11,766 bases of DNA from Thiotrichales bacterium (GCA_018623305.1 JAAZVR010000022.1:1-11766); one strand, 5' to 3'. Counted from the stretch's first letter, positions 1-7,232 are shown. Program-made: numbers and translations. Notes: generated by a model from the sequence alone, not told the origin.

Positions 1-477
1 AACGCCAACTAGCAAATCAACTTGGCCCGCAACGTCAGCGTTTTCAGTTTTAACACCACCGTGCAAACCTTCGTAGAACATCAAGTCAGAACCTGCTTCG
101 ATGTCTTCCCAAGGCGTGAATTGACCAGGCTCAAGATCTGTACCCAAACGTGCATTGTGCTCAACCGCTTCTTCATCAGAGTGGATGTAGTAACGACGTT
201 GGCCAGTACCTGTTTCACCGTACTGTTTGAACAAAGCTTCTAGCTTATCAAAGTGGTTTGCAGCTTCAGCAAAGTGAGTCAAAACTTGACCCGCTTCACG
301 GCTAGCTGCCACTTTTTCACGCATTTCAGCACGCTCGTATTTGTGGAAAGAGTCGCCTTCTACAACGGCAACGTTCAAACCTTCACGATCGAAAACTTTT
401 TCGAATGCTTTTTTAACGAAAGTCGTACCTGCACCAGATGAACCAGTGATTGAAACGATAGGATGTTTAACTGACAT
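1..477 (-). CDS. prkB: Phosphoribulokinase, N-terminal part (3' end outside window)
   Basis: Phosphoribulokinase phosphorylates ribulose-5-phosphate with ATP to give ribulose-1,5-bisphosphate, the CO2 acceptor of the Calvin cycle, in the cytoplasm. The reverse strand reads open for 159 codons from the ATG at 477 to the window edge, about half of the family's usual length near 290 residues. It opens with MSVKHPIVSITGSSGAGTT; the P-loop GSSGAGTT is at residues 12-19, EGDSFHKYERAEMR follows at 40-53 (D42 is the expected catalytic aspartate), and a conserved FYEGLHGG lies at 134-141. This is the bacterial class I enzyme rather than uridine kinase, which shares the P-loop but not these later blocks. 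A good ribosome site (TAGGAG, 485-490) lies 7 nt before the ATG. gyrB ends 40 nt upstream on the same strand with no hairpin between, so readthrough from gyrB is likely. Family identity is secure; co-transcription is inferred. Confidence 0.95.
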   Translation of the reverse strand, partial: MSVKHPIVSITGSSGAGTTFVKKAFEKVFDREGLNVAVVEGDSFHKYERAEMREKVAASREAGQVLTHFAEAANHFDKLEALFKQYGETGTGQRRYYIHSDEEAVEHNARLGTDLEPGQFTPWEDIEAGSDLMFYEGLHGGVKTENADVAGQVDLLVGV

Positions 478-517
478 ATCAATACTCCTAAATTATTAAA
501 ACTTGTAAAAATTCTGT

Positions 518-2905
518 TTAAACGTCGATGTTTTCGGCGTTTAGTGCGTTGGTTTCGATGAATTCACGGCGAGGTTCAACTTCATCTCCCATTAGGGTTG
601 TGAAGATGTCATCTGCTCGAACTGCGTCATCCACTTGTACCTGAACCAAACGGCGAGTTTCTGCATTCATCGTAGTTTCCCAAAGTTGTTCTGGGTTCAT
701 CTCACCCAAACCTTTGTAACGCTGAATACCCAAACCGCGTTTTGCTTCGCCCATCAACCAATTCAAGGCATCTGAGAAGCTGTTAATCGGTTGTTTTTTC
801 TCACCGCGAGCAATGTAAGCGGTATCGCTCAAGAAGCCCGTCAAGGTGTCGCTTAACTCACCAATTTTTTTGTATTCTGATGAAGCGAAAAAGTCTTCAT
901 CTAACATGAATGTTTGGGTCATGCCGTGTTGCGTGACTTGCACCATAATCGCCATCGGTGTTGCAGTGATGTTGTATTGTTTATCACCCGCTTTCACATT
1001 GGCATTAAATTTTTGTTGCAATTCAGATGCCCAAGCTTGGCCTTCTGAAAGAGCGCTCAAACGAGGCATATTCATCAGTTCCGCCATTAAACCATCATCA
1101 AAACGACGTGATAGACGTTTAATCATGCTTTGTGCCGTTAAGAAATCTTTTGCTAAACGTTCTAAGGCCTCGCCTGTCACGGCTGGCGCTTCATCTGAAA
1201 CGTGTAATTCAGCGCGGTCAATCGCAATTTGCAACAAGTGATTTTCTAAGGCTGGATCGTCTTTGATATACGTTTCTTGTTTGCCTTTTTTAACTTTGTA
1301 CAAAGGCGGTTGCGCGATGTAAATGTGACCGCGCTCAACCAACTCTGGCATTTGACGATAGAAGAACGTTAAAAGCAAAGTACGGATGTGTGAACCATCC
1401 ACATCGGCATCGGTCATGATGATAATGCGGTGGTAACGCAATTTGTCTGGGTTGTATTCATCGACGCCGATGCCACAGCCCAAAGCGGTAATCAGAGTGC
1501 CAACTTCTTGTGAAGACAGCATCTTGTCGAAACGGGCTTTTTCCACGTTCAAAATCTTACCTTTCAATGGCAAGATTGCTTGTGTCTTACGATCACGGCC
1601 TTGTTTCGCAGAGCCACCCGCTGAATCACCCTCCACCAGGAAAAGTTCAGAAAGTGCAGGGTCTTTCTCCTGACAGTCGGCCAATTTACCTGGTAAACCC
1701 GCAATGTCCAATGCACCTTTTCGGCGTGTCATTTCACGGGCTTTACGAGCTGCTTCACGCGCTCGAGCGGCATCAATCATTTTGCTGACGATGGATTTTG
1801 CTTCTTGAGGATTCTCTAATAAGAAATCCGTTAAGGCCTCACCCATGGCTGAATTCACCGCACCTGAAACTTCTGATGAAACCAGTTTGTCTTTAGTTTG
1901 AGACGAGAATTTAGGATCGGGTACTTTGACTGAGATAACCGCAGCAAGGCCTTCACGTGCATCATCACCTGTGGTTTGGATTTTGGCTTTTTTACCTAGG
2001 CCTTCTTTTTCGATGAACTGATTCAAAGAGCGCGTTAATGCTGTGCGGAAACCCGATAAATGAGTACCACCATCGCGCTGAGGAATGTTGTTAGTAAAAC
2101 AATAAATATTTTCTTGGTAAGCATCCGACCATTGCATTGCGACTTCAACGCCAATGCCGTCTTTTTCTGTAGATGCGTAGAAAATTTTCTCGTGAATTGG
2201 CGATTTTTTCGCGTTGAGGTATTCAACAAAGGCCTGAATACCGCCATCGAATTTAAAAATATCTTTACGACCGTCGCGTTTGTCTTCCAACTCGATATGA
2301 ACACCTGAGTTGAGGAATGACAACTCACGAATACGCTTCAATAAAATATCGTAATGGAATTCAACATCACTGAAGATGGTTGGACTCGGTAGGAAACGAA
2401 TTTCAGTACCAGTTTCATCTGTGCTCTCGACAGGCGCCAAAGGTGCAGCAGGTTCACCTAAATTGTAGGTTTGCTTCCAAACTTGGCCTTTACGGCGGAT
2501 TGTTAGGTTTAATTCATCAGACAAGGCGTTTACAACTGAAACACCTACACCGTGAAGACCGCCTGAGACTTTATATGAGTTGTCATCGAATTTACCGCCG
2601 GCGTGAAGCACCGTTAGGATAACTTCAGCGGCTGAACGACCTTCTTCTTCGTGGATGTCGGTTGGGATACCACGTCCGTTATCGCGAACAGAAACGGATC
2701 CATCGGTGTGAATGACCACTTCAATTTTGGAACAGTGACCCGCCAAGGCCTCATCAATCGAGTTATCGACGACCTCAAACACCATGTGGTGAAGGCCGCT
2801 GCCATCATCGGTATCGCCGATGTACATGCCGGGGCGTTTACGGACGGCATCAAGGCCTTTTAAGACTTTAATACTGGACGAATCGTATTCGTTCTGTTGA
2901 GTCAT
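518..2905 (-). CDS. gyrB: DNA gyrase subunit B
   Basis: ATPase subunit of DNA gyrase, which with GyrA introduces negative supercoils and relieves stress ahead of forks. From the ATG at 2905 the protein has 795 residues, near the 804 of E. coli. Visible in order: GHKL ATPase domain with DNSIDEAL (48-54), DNGRGIP (75-81) and GGLHGVGVS (115-123); transducer domain; TOPRIM domain with LVEGDSAGGSAKQGR and DADVDGSHIRTLLLTFFYR, which holds the metal-binding acidic residues; the extra segment typical of Gram-negative GyrB; and the C-terminal QRYKGLGEMNPEQLWETTM block. EGDSAGGSAKQGR plus the gammaproteobacterial insertion favours GyrB over ParE. A TTG at 2920 would add MEQHC at the N-terminus. I prefer 2905 because family similarity begins at MTQQNEYDSSS, GGAA lies 9 nt before it, and a likely promoter sits just upstream. 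It follows recF by 37 nt. Confidence 0.98.
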   Translation of the reverse strand: MTQQNEYDSSSIKVLKGLDAVRKRPGMYIGDTDDGSGLHHMVFEVVDNSIDEALAGHCSKIEVVIHTDGSVSVRDNGRGIPTDIHEEEGRSAAEVILTVLHAGGKFDDNSYKVSGGLHGVGVSVVNALSDELNLTIRRKGQVWKQTYNLGEPAAPLAPVESTDETGTEIRFLPSPTIFSDVEFHYDILLKRIRELSFLNSGVHIELEDKRDGRKDIFKFDGGIQAFVEYLNAKKSPIHEKIFYASTEKDGIGVEVAMQWSDAYQENIYCFTNNIPQRDGGTHLSGFRTALTRSLNQFIEKEGLGKKAKIQTTGDDAREGLAAVISVKVPDPKFSSQTKDKLVSSEVSGAVNSAMGEALTDFLLENPQEAKSIVSKMIDAARAREAARKAREMTRRKGALDIAGLPGKLADCQEKDPALSELFLVEGDSAGGSAKQGRDRKTQAILPLKGKILNVEKARFDKMLSSQEVGTLITALGCGIGVDEYNPDKLRYHRIIIMTDADVDGSHIRTLLLTFFYRQMPELVERGHIYIAQPPLYKVKKGKQETYIKDDPALENHLLQIAIDRAELHVSDEAPAVTGEALERLAKDFLTAQSMIKRLSRRFDDGLMAELMNMPRLSALSEGQAWASELQQKFNANVKAGDKQYNITATPMAIMVQVTQHGMTQTFMLDEDFFASSEYKKIGELSDTLTGFLSDTAYIARGEKKQPINSFSDALNWLMGEAKRGLGIQRYKGLGEMNPEQLWETTMNAETRRLVQVQVDDAVRADDIFTTLMGDEVEPRREFIETNALNAENIDV

Positions 2906-2941
2906 ACAGTGCTGTTCCAAATGGTTTTTATTAACCTTTAA

Positions 2942-2950
2942 ATTATAGCA
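2942..2950 (-). promoter_or_regulatory. Candidate extended -10 promoter for gyrB
   Basis: On the minus strand the last codons of recF read TGCTATAAT, a perfect extended -10 element (TGn plus TATAAT). No good -35 lies 16-18 bp upstream, which is tolerated by extended -10 promoters. Transcription would start near 2935, about 30 nt before the ATG at 2905. This would let gyrB be expressed apart from dnaA-dnaN-recF. The sequence match is seen; activity is inferred. Confidence 0.45.
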
Positions 2951-4001
2951 CGTTTAAGTCAATATAGGTATAACCCTCGCCTGGCAGGCTGTCAGGGTCA
3001 ATCGCGGAAATCAGTGTTTGATGTTTGAGTTTGACCAAGGCTTGCATCAAGCGTTCTCGGTGACGTTGATCGAGTTCTGAAGGTAAATCATCAATCAGCA
3101 ATATCGGTTGAGTGTGCGTGACGAGTTGTGCTTGCGCCAATAGCAAAGCGCAGACGAACATTTTTTGTTGTCCGCGCGAGAGAAAATGATCCACCTCTCG
3201 CCCATCGAGTGTGATGGATAGATCTGCTCGGTGCGCGCCTTGGCGTGTGTTGCTGTATTGCCAATCTTTTTCCCAACCTGCGTCTAAAGCCGAGGCAAAA
3301 TCTTCGAACTGACTGCTGTACCCCGTTTTGTAGTGCCACTCAATGCGGTGGGCTTGTTCAATTTCTGGCATTAACAATTCAAGCAAGGAATGAATGTGGG
3401 GCGTCAGTTGCTCCAAAGTTTGCTGGCGAATGTTTTCAATCGCATTGTGATGCTCAATCAAGGCGGGATTCCACATCTGACATTGGTCTTTCGGTAATCG
3501 GCGCTTGAGTGCGGTATTACGTTGTTTAATGGCTTTTTGATACATCGACCAGTGATAGCCGAATTGCTCGTGTGCATAAAAGCTGCCCCAATCCATAAAT
3601 TGGCGGCGTTGATTAGGGCCGCCCTGAATCAAATTCACGCTGGTGGGGGTAATGAGTTGTGTGGGCAACAAATGCGCCAATTCCGCATTGTTTTTGGCAT
3701 TCGCCCCGTTTACACGGAGGGTGGATTTGTCTTTGCAGCGTTGAAGGCCGAGTTTAATTGAACGATTGTCGTGTTGGCATTCAGCATGCACGACAGCACA
3801 GGCCTGTGCGTCATCATACGGACGAATTTCATTGAGATGCGAGGTTAAAAATGAACGCCCTGTACTGAGCAATCGAATCGCTTCCAGTACAGAGGTTTTG
3901 CCCGCTCCGTTAGCTCCGTGGATGATGGAGATGCCCGGAGATGGAGCGAGTGACAAGGCCGCCAAATGGCGAAATTGAGTTAATCGAAGCTGATGAATCA
4001 C
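2943..4001 (-). CDS. recF: DNA replication and repair protein RecF
   Basis: RecF is an SMC/ABC-like ATPase that binds gapped DNA and, with RecO and RecR, loads RecA at single-strand gaps and stalled forks. The protein has 352 residues, close to the usual 355-370. It shows MIHQLRLTQFRHL at the start, Walker A GANGAGKTS (29-37), the ABC signature LSRGQQK (274-280), and Walker B LLIDD followed by PSELD (301-309). The start is GTG at 4001. Its first base is shared with the end of dnaN in a 4-bp GTGA overlap, so translation is probably coupled to dnaN termination; only a weak ribosome site is visible. It lies between dnaN and gyrB, the standard position. At 3796-3809 the gene contains the perfect 14-bp palindrome GCACAGGCCTGTGC. 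Confidence 0.97.
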   Translation of the reverse strand: MIHQLRLTQFRHLAALSLAPSPGISIIHGANGAGKTSVLEAIRLLSTGRSFLTSHLNEIRPYDDAQACAVVHAECQHDNRSIKLGLQRCKDKSTLRVNGANAKNNAELAHLLPTQLITPTSVNLIQGGPNQRRQFMDWGSFYAHEQFGYHWSMYQKAIKQRNTALKRRLPKDQCQMWNPALIEHHNAIENIRQQTLEQLTPHIHSLLELLMPEIEQAHRIEWHYKTGYSSQFEDFASALDAGWEKDWQYSNTRQGAHRADLSITLDGREVDHFLSRGQQKMFVCALLLAQAQLVTHTQPILLIDDLPSELDQRHRERLMQALVKLKHQTLISAIDPDSLPGEGYTYIDLNVL

Positions 4002-5107
4002 AGCTTCATAGGCATGATGACGTGAGTCGCTTTCAAGTCACCATTGACATGAACAACGCCTGAGCTTGATGGGCTGCTCAGTTCAAGTGTTAAAGAGTCT
4101 GTAGGCACCACGTTCAAGACATCAATGATGTAATTCACGTTAAAACCAATTTCTAAACTTTCATTGTCATAATCGACTTCAATCGCGTCTTCTGCTTCTT
4201 CGTGTTCAGGGTTTTGCGCGTGAATCGTCAAGGTATTCTCTGTTAATGACAAGCGAATGCCACGCGCTTTTTCATTCGAAAGAATCGCCGCACGTGTTAA
4301 GGCGCCTTTCAGGATTGCACAGTCTGCCACCATCATCTTGTCGTTGTCTTGTGGGATAACTCGACCATATGCAGGGAATCGACCATCAACCAATTTCGAT
4401 GTGAAGCGAACGCGATCCACCGTCAAAACGATTTGATTAGGCGTCAAAATTAATTCAATCGTATCGTCTGAATCGCTGACCAGTCGACCTAATTCAAGCA
4501 CGGCTTTACGCGGCACTATGGCTTGAGTTAATTCCGTTGCTGGCTGAGTTAACTCGGTTTCAGCCAGTGATAAACGGTGTCCATCGGTTGCAATCGCGCG
4601 TAAATGCGAGCCTTCAGCTTCAAGCAACATACCGTTTAAGTAATAACGAACATCTTGATGTGCCATCGCAAAACTTGTGTTTGCAATCAATTGGTGTAGC
4701 TGCTTCTGCGTGACTTGCAATGTTTGGTTGACCGCGCCTGCTTCCATTAATGGGAAATCGTCGGCTGGTAAGGTTGATAATGTGAAGCGAGAGCGACCGC
4801 TTGAAAGTAAAACCTTTGTTTCATCAATATCAAAAGTTAAATCGGCATCTTCAGGGAGTGAGCGGCAAATATCCAATAGCTTGCGCGCAGGAATCGTTGT
4901 TAAGGCCTCAATCCCTGTAGGAATCATCGATGTGCTGGCTTGCAATTCAATCTCGGTATCGCTGGCAATAAGAGTCAGCGTATCGTCTTTAACTTCCATG
5001 CGAATGTTTGCAAGGATTGGCAAAGTGTGACGACGCTCAACGACGTTGGCAACGGACTGCAAAACGCTTAAAAATGTGTTGCGAGAAATGCTGAAACTTT
5101 GACTCAT
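3998..5107 (-). CDS. dnaN: DNA polymerase III beta subunit (sliding clamp)
   Basis: The beta clamp forms a ring dimer around DNA and tethers polymerase III and many repair proteins. The product has 369 residues against 366 in E. coli. It shows clamp-type landmarks: an N-terminal block with VVERRHTLPILANI, an ATDGHRLS segment at the domain 1-2 transition, ARIPQ-like VDGRFPAYGRVIPQ in the middle domain, and the C-terminal HVIMPMKL close to the family's ending MPMRL, which forms part of the hydrophobic partner-binding pocket. The start is ATG at 5107. Its ribosome site AAGGA is built from the dnaA stop codon (TAA followed by GGA), with 7 nt to the ATG, so dnaA and dnaN are only 10 nt apart and almost certainly one transcript. 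Its TGA overlaps the GTG of recF. Confidence 0.98.
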   Translation of the reverse strand: MSQSFSISRNTFLSVLQSVANVVERRHTLPILANIRMEVKDDTLTLIASDTEIELQASTSMIPTGIEALTTIPARKLLDICRSLPEDADLTFDIDETKVLLSSGRSRFTLSTLPADDFPLMEAGAVNQTLQVTQKQLHQLIANTSFAMAHQDVRYYLNGMLLEAEGSHLRAIATDGHRLSLAETELTQPATELTQAIVPRKAVLELGRLVSDSDDTIELILTPNQIVLTVDRVRFTSKLVDGRFPAYGRVIPQDNDKMMVADCAILKGALTRAAILSNEKARGIRLSLTENTLTIHAQNPEHEEAEDAIEVDYDNESLEIGFNVNYIIDVLNVVPTDSLTLELSSPSSSGVVHVNGDLKATHVIMPMKL

Positions 5108-5117
5108 TGGACTTTCC

Positions 5118-6473
5118 TTAGTTCGACAAGATACGAGTTAAATTGTTGTAATCTTCATCAATCTGAGATGAAGTGCTTTGTAATTCTTTGACTTTTTTGC
5201 ACGCGTGCATCACGGTGGTATGGTCGCGGCCACCAAAAGCATCGCCAATTTCTGGGTAGCTGTGATTGGTCAGTTCTTTTGCAAGTGACATCGCAATTTG
5301 GCGAGGACGAGCGACTGATCGCGAGCGACTTTTCGACAAAATATCGCGCACGGAAATTTTGAAATAGTCCGCGACGGTTTTCTGAATATTATCGAGACTG
5401 ATCATTTTTTGTTGGATCGACAAAATATCGCGTAAGGCCTCTTTAGTTGAGAGAAGATCAATCTTTTGGCCTGTGAATTGCGCGTGGGCTAAGACTTTCT
5501 TTAATGCGCCTTCGAGTTCTCGGACATTTGAACGCACATTTTGAGCGATGAAAAAGGCGACTTCATCGGGTAAATCAACGCCACTGAGGGCTGCTTTTTT
5601 CATTACGATGGCAGAGCGCATTTCCAATTCAGGCGGTTCGACCTCAATTGTTAAACCGTAGTTAAAACGTGATTTTAGACGTTCTTCAAGGCCTTCGACG
5701 CGTTTCGGGAATCGGTCTGAGGTTAAGATAACCTGTTTGTTGCCTTCCAGTAATACATTAAATGTATGGAAGAATTCTTCTTGCGTTCGGTCTTTACCTG
5801 CGATGAACTGAATATCATCGATAAGAAGCGCATCGGCACTTCGATATTTCTTTTTAAACTCGTTCATTTGGTTTTTCTGAATCGCACGAGTCATTTTGTT
5901 GACGAACTCTTCTGATGTCAGATAAATCACTTTAGCGCTAGGATTCTTGCGCAAAATAGCATTACCAACCGCGTGCATTAAGTGGGTTTTACCGAGGCCT
6001 ACACCGCCATAAATGACGAAGGGGTTATATGCACCGCCTGGTTTATCCGCGATGGATTCTGCAGCCGCCACCGCCATTTGGTTTTCTTTACCTTGTACGA
6101 AACTTTCGAATGTGAAGTCACGATTCAAAGAATGCGCGCTCGGTACCGTTGTCTCGGGCTTAGGTTTGACCGGTTTCGGTTGGCTGGGTGCGTTTTGCGA
6201 TGGTGCCGCTTGAGCAGGCGCTGTTTGAGCGCGAGGAACAGCCGATAGCTCCAAGCGAACTTCTGTAGAGTCGCTCGATAACTCGTTCACAATAGCTTGA
6301 ACAGGCGACAATATTTTTTCGCTGACTTCTTGCATAATGAAGCTGTTCGGTGCAATTAAACGCAATACACCGTTTTCTTCGATAACTTCTAAGGGGCGCA
6401 CCGACATATTGAACTTTTGTGTTGTCAGAGTCTGTTCAAGTTTAATTAAACATTGTGACCAGAGTTTGCTCAC
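5118..6473 (-). CDS. dnaA: Chromosomal replication initiator DnaA
   Basis: DnaA binds 9-mer DnaA boxes, oligomerises in its ATP form and melts the origin. The protein has 451 residues. Domain I covers about 1-80; a Pro/Ala/Gln/Lys-rich flexible linker (domain II) about 81-115; the AAA+ domain about 116-335 with Walker A GGVGLGKTH (156-164), Walker B LLIDD (216-220), sensor 1 ILTSD (249-253), the arginine-finger block ERLKSRF (264-270) and NVRELEGAL (317-325); and the DNA-binding domain IV ends the protein with the signature GGRDHTTVMHA (414-424). The start is GTG at 6473, with GAGG 7 nt upstream. Two perfect DnaA boxes lie in the leader and promoter, which suggests autorepression. It is divergent from rpmH. 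Confidence 0.98.
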   Translation of the reverse strand: MSKLWSQCLIKLEQTLTTQKFNMSVRPLEVIEENGVLRLIAPNSFIMQEVSEKILSPVQAIVNELSSDSTEVRLELSAVPRAQTAPAQAAPSQNAPSQPKPVKPKPETTVPSAHSLNRDFTFESFVQGKENQMAVAAAESIADKPGGAYNPFVIYGGVGLGKTHLMHAVGNAILRKNPSAKVIYLTSEEFVNKMTRAIQKNQMNEFKKKYRSADALLIDDIQFIAGKDRTQEEFFHTFNVLLEGNKQVILTSDRFPKRVEGLEERLKSRFNYGLTIEVEPPELEMRSAIVMKKAALSGVDLPDEVAFFIAQNVRSNVRELEGALKKVLAHAQFTGQKIDLLSTKEALRDILSIQQKMISLDNIQKTVADYFKISVRDILSKSRSRSVARPRQIAMSLAKELTNHSYPEIGDAFGGRDHTTVMHACKKVKELQSTSSQIDEDYNNLTRILSN

Positions 6474-6491
6474 TGGGATACCTCATTTGAT

Positions 6492-6500
6492 TTATCCACA
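6492..6500 (+). promoter_or_regulatory. DnaA box (leader of dnaA)
   Basis: TTATCCACA, an exact match to the high-affinity DnaA box. It lies in the predicted 5' untranslated region of dnaA, 19 bp before the GTG. Likely roles are autoregulation of dnaA and/or origin function. Confidence 0.8.
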
Positions 6501-6517
6501 TATTTTAGCGATATAGG

Positions 6518-6545
6518 ATTTTATCCACAGGGTCTTTTTTGTGAA
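6518..6545 (-). promoter_or_regulatory. Candidate dnaA promoter overlapped by a DnaA box
   Basis: On the minus strand TTCACA (6540-6545) and TAAAAT (6518-6523) each match five of six sigma-70 consensus bases and are 16 bp apart. Transcription would start near 6511, about 37 nt before the dnaA GTG. The DnaA box at 6521-6529 overlaps the -10, so bound DnaA would block RNA polymerase, which fits the known autorepression of dnaA in other bacteria. The overlap is seen; the regulation is inferred. Confidence 0.5.
6521..6529 (+). promoter_or_regulatory. DnaA box (overlaps dnaA -10)
   Basis: A second exact TTATCCACA, in the same orientation as the one at 6492-6500. It overlaps the predicted -10 of the dnaA promoter. 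Confidence 0.8.
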
Positions 6546-6563
6546 ATTTATTCATCTATTTGC

Positions 6564-6592
6564 TTGACTTAACAATGGCTTATCACTATTAT
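6564..6592 (+). promoter_or_regulatory. Sigma-70 promoter for rpmH
   Basis: TTGACT (6564-6569) and TATTAT (6587-6592) each match five of six consensus bases and have the ideal 17-bp spacing. Transcription would start near 6599, giving a leader of about 40 nt for rpmH. It likely also feeds rnpA, yidC and mnmE by readthrough of the terminator after rpmH. Confidence 0.75.
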
Positions 6593-6638
6593 TCCGCGCT
6601 TACACTGATTTACAGAATTTTTTATAGGACGGAACGTC

Positions 6639-6773
6639 ATGAAAAGAACATTTCAACCTTCTAACTTGAAGCGTAAACGTAATCACGGTTTCCGTGCTCG
6701 TATGGCGACTAAAGCAGGTCGTAAAATCATCAACGCTCGTCGTGCTAAAGGCCGTAAAGAGCTTTCAGCTTAA
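6639..6773 (+). CDS. rpmH: 50S ribosomal protein L34
   Basis: L34 is a small, very basic protein of the large ribosomal subunit. This gene of 44 codons plus stop reads MKRTFQPSNLKRKRNHGFRA and ends RRAKGRKELSA, which is the complete L34 sequence at the usual gammaproteobacterial length (44-46). AGGA at 6626-6629, 9 nt before the ATG, is a suitable ribosome site. A small GACG-GAA-CGTC hairpin (6628-6638) lies between that site and the start codon and could influence initiation. The gene has its own strong promoter and is followed by an intrinsic terminator, so it can be expressed in excess over rnpA downstream. It stands divergent from dnaA, its conserved position. Confidence 0.98.
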   Translation: MKRTFQPSNLKRKRNHGFRARMATKAGRKIINARRAKGRKELSA

Positions 6774-6800
6774 TAGTTGGATGATTCACTGCAGAATCGG

Positions 6801-6826
6801 AACGCCACATTTATGTGGCGTTTTTT
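6801..6826 (+). terminator. Rho-independent terminator/attenuator between rpmH and rnpA
   Basis: AACGCCACAT (6801-6810) pairs perfectly with ATGTGGCGTT (6813-6822); with a realistic loop this is an 8-bp stem around ATTTAT. A run of six T follows at 6821-6826. It starts 27 nt after the rpmH stop and ends only 17 nt before the rnpA start. No separate promoter is seen between, so rnpA, yidC and mnmE probably depend on partial readthrough. Confidence 0.85.
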
Positions 6827-6843
6827 GTTTATAGGCCTTCACG

Positions 6844-7179
6844 ATGTCACATACCTTTTCTAAAACTAAACGGCTCATGACCGCAAAAGATTACTCTCAT
6901 GTATTTGATGATGCAAAAAAGGTTGCGGATGGTAGTTGGACGCTGATTGTTCGACCGAATGAAGTGGGTTACGCGCGCTTAGGTTTGGCGATTGCAAAAA
7001 AGGCCTTGCCACGGGCAGTGGATCGCAATCGCATGAAGCGTATTGCCCGCGAAAGCTTTCGACAAATGCACGATTCGTTACCAGCTATGGACATTGTTGT
7101 ATTGACTCGTCGAGGGTCTGCACAAAAAAGCAATTCAGAATTAGTTGCGTCTCTTGAAAAATGTTGGGTGAAATTATGA
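6844..7179 (+). CDS. rnpA: Ribonuclease P protein component
   Basis: RnpA is the small basic protein that binds the RNase P RNA and helps it remove 5' leaders from precursor tRNAs. The 111-residue product is close to the usual 115-120. The family motif is clear at residues 55-75, where ALPRAVDRNRMKRIARESFR carries the conserved basic RNR helix. The N-terminal FSKTKRLMTAKDYSHVF is the substrate-leader-binding face seen in other RnpA proteins. The start is ATG at 6844; the only ribosome-site candidate is ATAGG (6831-6835), 8 nt upstream and part of an AGGCCT palindrome, so initiation may be modest. A terminator lies just before it. The stop TGA overlaps by 4 bp an ATG that opens a tiny 18-codon reading frame. 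yidC follows after 67 nt. Confidence 0.97.
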   Translation: MSHTFSKTKRLMTAKDYSHVFDDAKKVADGSWTLIVRPNEVGYARLGLAIAKKALPRAVDRNRMKRIARESFRQMHDSLPAMDIVVLTRRGSAQKSNSELVASLEKCWVKL

Positions 7180-7232
7180 CATTGTTCAGGAAATTTGCGA
7201 AAATCACGGAATTCGTCTCAAACAGAATTTAA
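7176..7232 (+). other. 18-codon reading frame overlapping the rnpA stop
   Basis: An ATG sharing ATGA with the rnpA stop opens a frame of 18 codons (MTLFRKFAKITEFVSNRI) ending with TAA at 7230-7232. The placement is exactly where yidD starts in many relatives, and such overlaps support coupled translation. The peptide shows no YidD landmarks (no CRFxPTCS-like motif) and is far shorter than the roughly 70-90 residues of YidD. It may be a chance frame, a yidD remnant or a short coupling peptide leading ribosomes toward yidC. Confidence 0.15.

Larger units (their letters stand above)
6474..6638. other. dnaA-rpmH divergent intergenic region, candidate replication origin
   Basis: This 165-bp, A+T-rich gap separates minus-strand replication genes from plus-strand rpmH. 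It holds two perfect DnaA boxes in the same orientation, 29 bp apart start to start, a likely dnaA promoter facing left and a strong rpmH promoter facing right. Genes on both sides are transcribed away from it, and the plus strand looks C-richer to the left and G-richer to the right, as expected at a replication origin. In Pseudomonas-type chromosomes oriC lies in this gap. Two boxes in 165 bp is few for a full origin and no GATC cluster is visible, so it may be only the dnaA regulatory region with oriC nearby. Confidence 0.5.

Noticed and set aside
22..441. Two plus-strand open frames (22-243 and 253-441)
   Set aside because: Both are antisense to phosphoribulokinase, whose P-loop and later conserved blocks are clear on the minus strand.
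516..523. Palindrome GTTTAAAC at the gyrB stop codon, with TAATAA further on as a possible prkB promoter
   Set aside because: The -35 candidate matches only three of six bases; the palindrome is short and A+T-rich, so it is not a supported promoter or operator.
846..1241. 131-codon plus-strand open frame antisense to gyrB
   Set aside because: It lies wholly inside the conserved gyrB coding region and shows no family motif; frames antisense to real genes of this length are common.
6548..6556. Possible third DnaA box TTATTCATC
   Set aside because: It differs from the relaxed consensus TTWTNCACA at the last two bases; too weak to call next to two perfect boxes.
7210..7229. AATTC / GAATT inverted repeat before yidC
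   Set aside because: Only five A+T-rich pairs with a long loop; not a credible terminator or attenuator.
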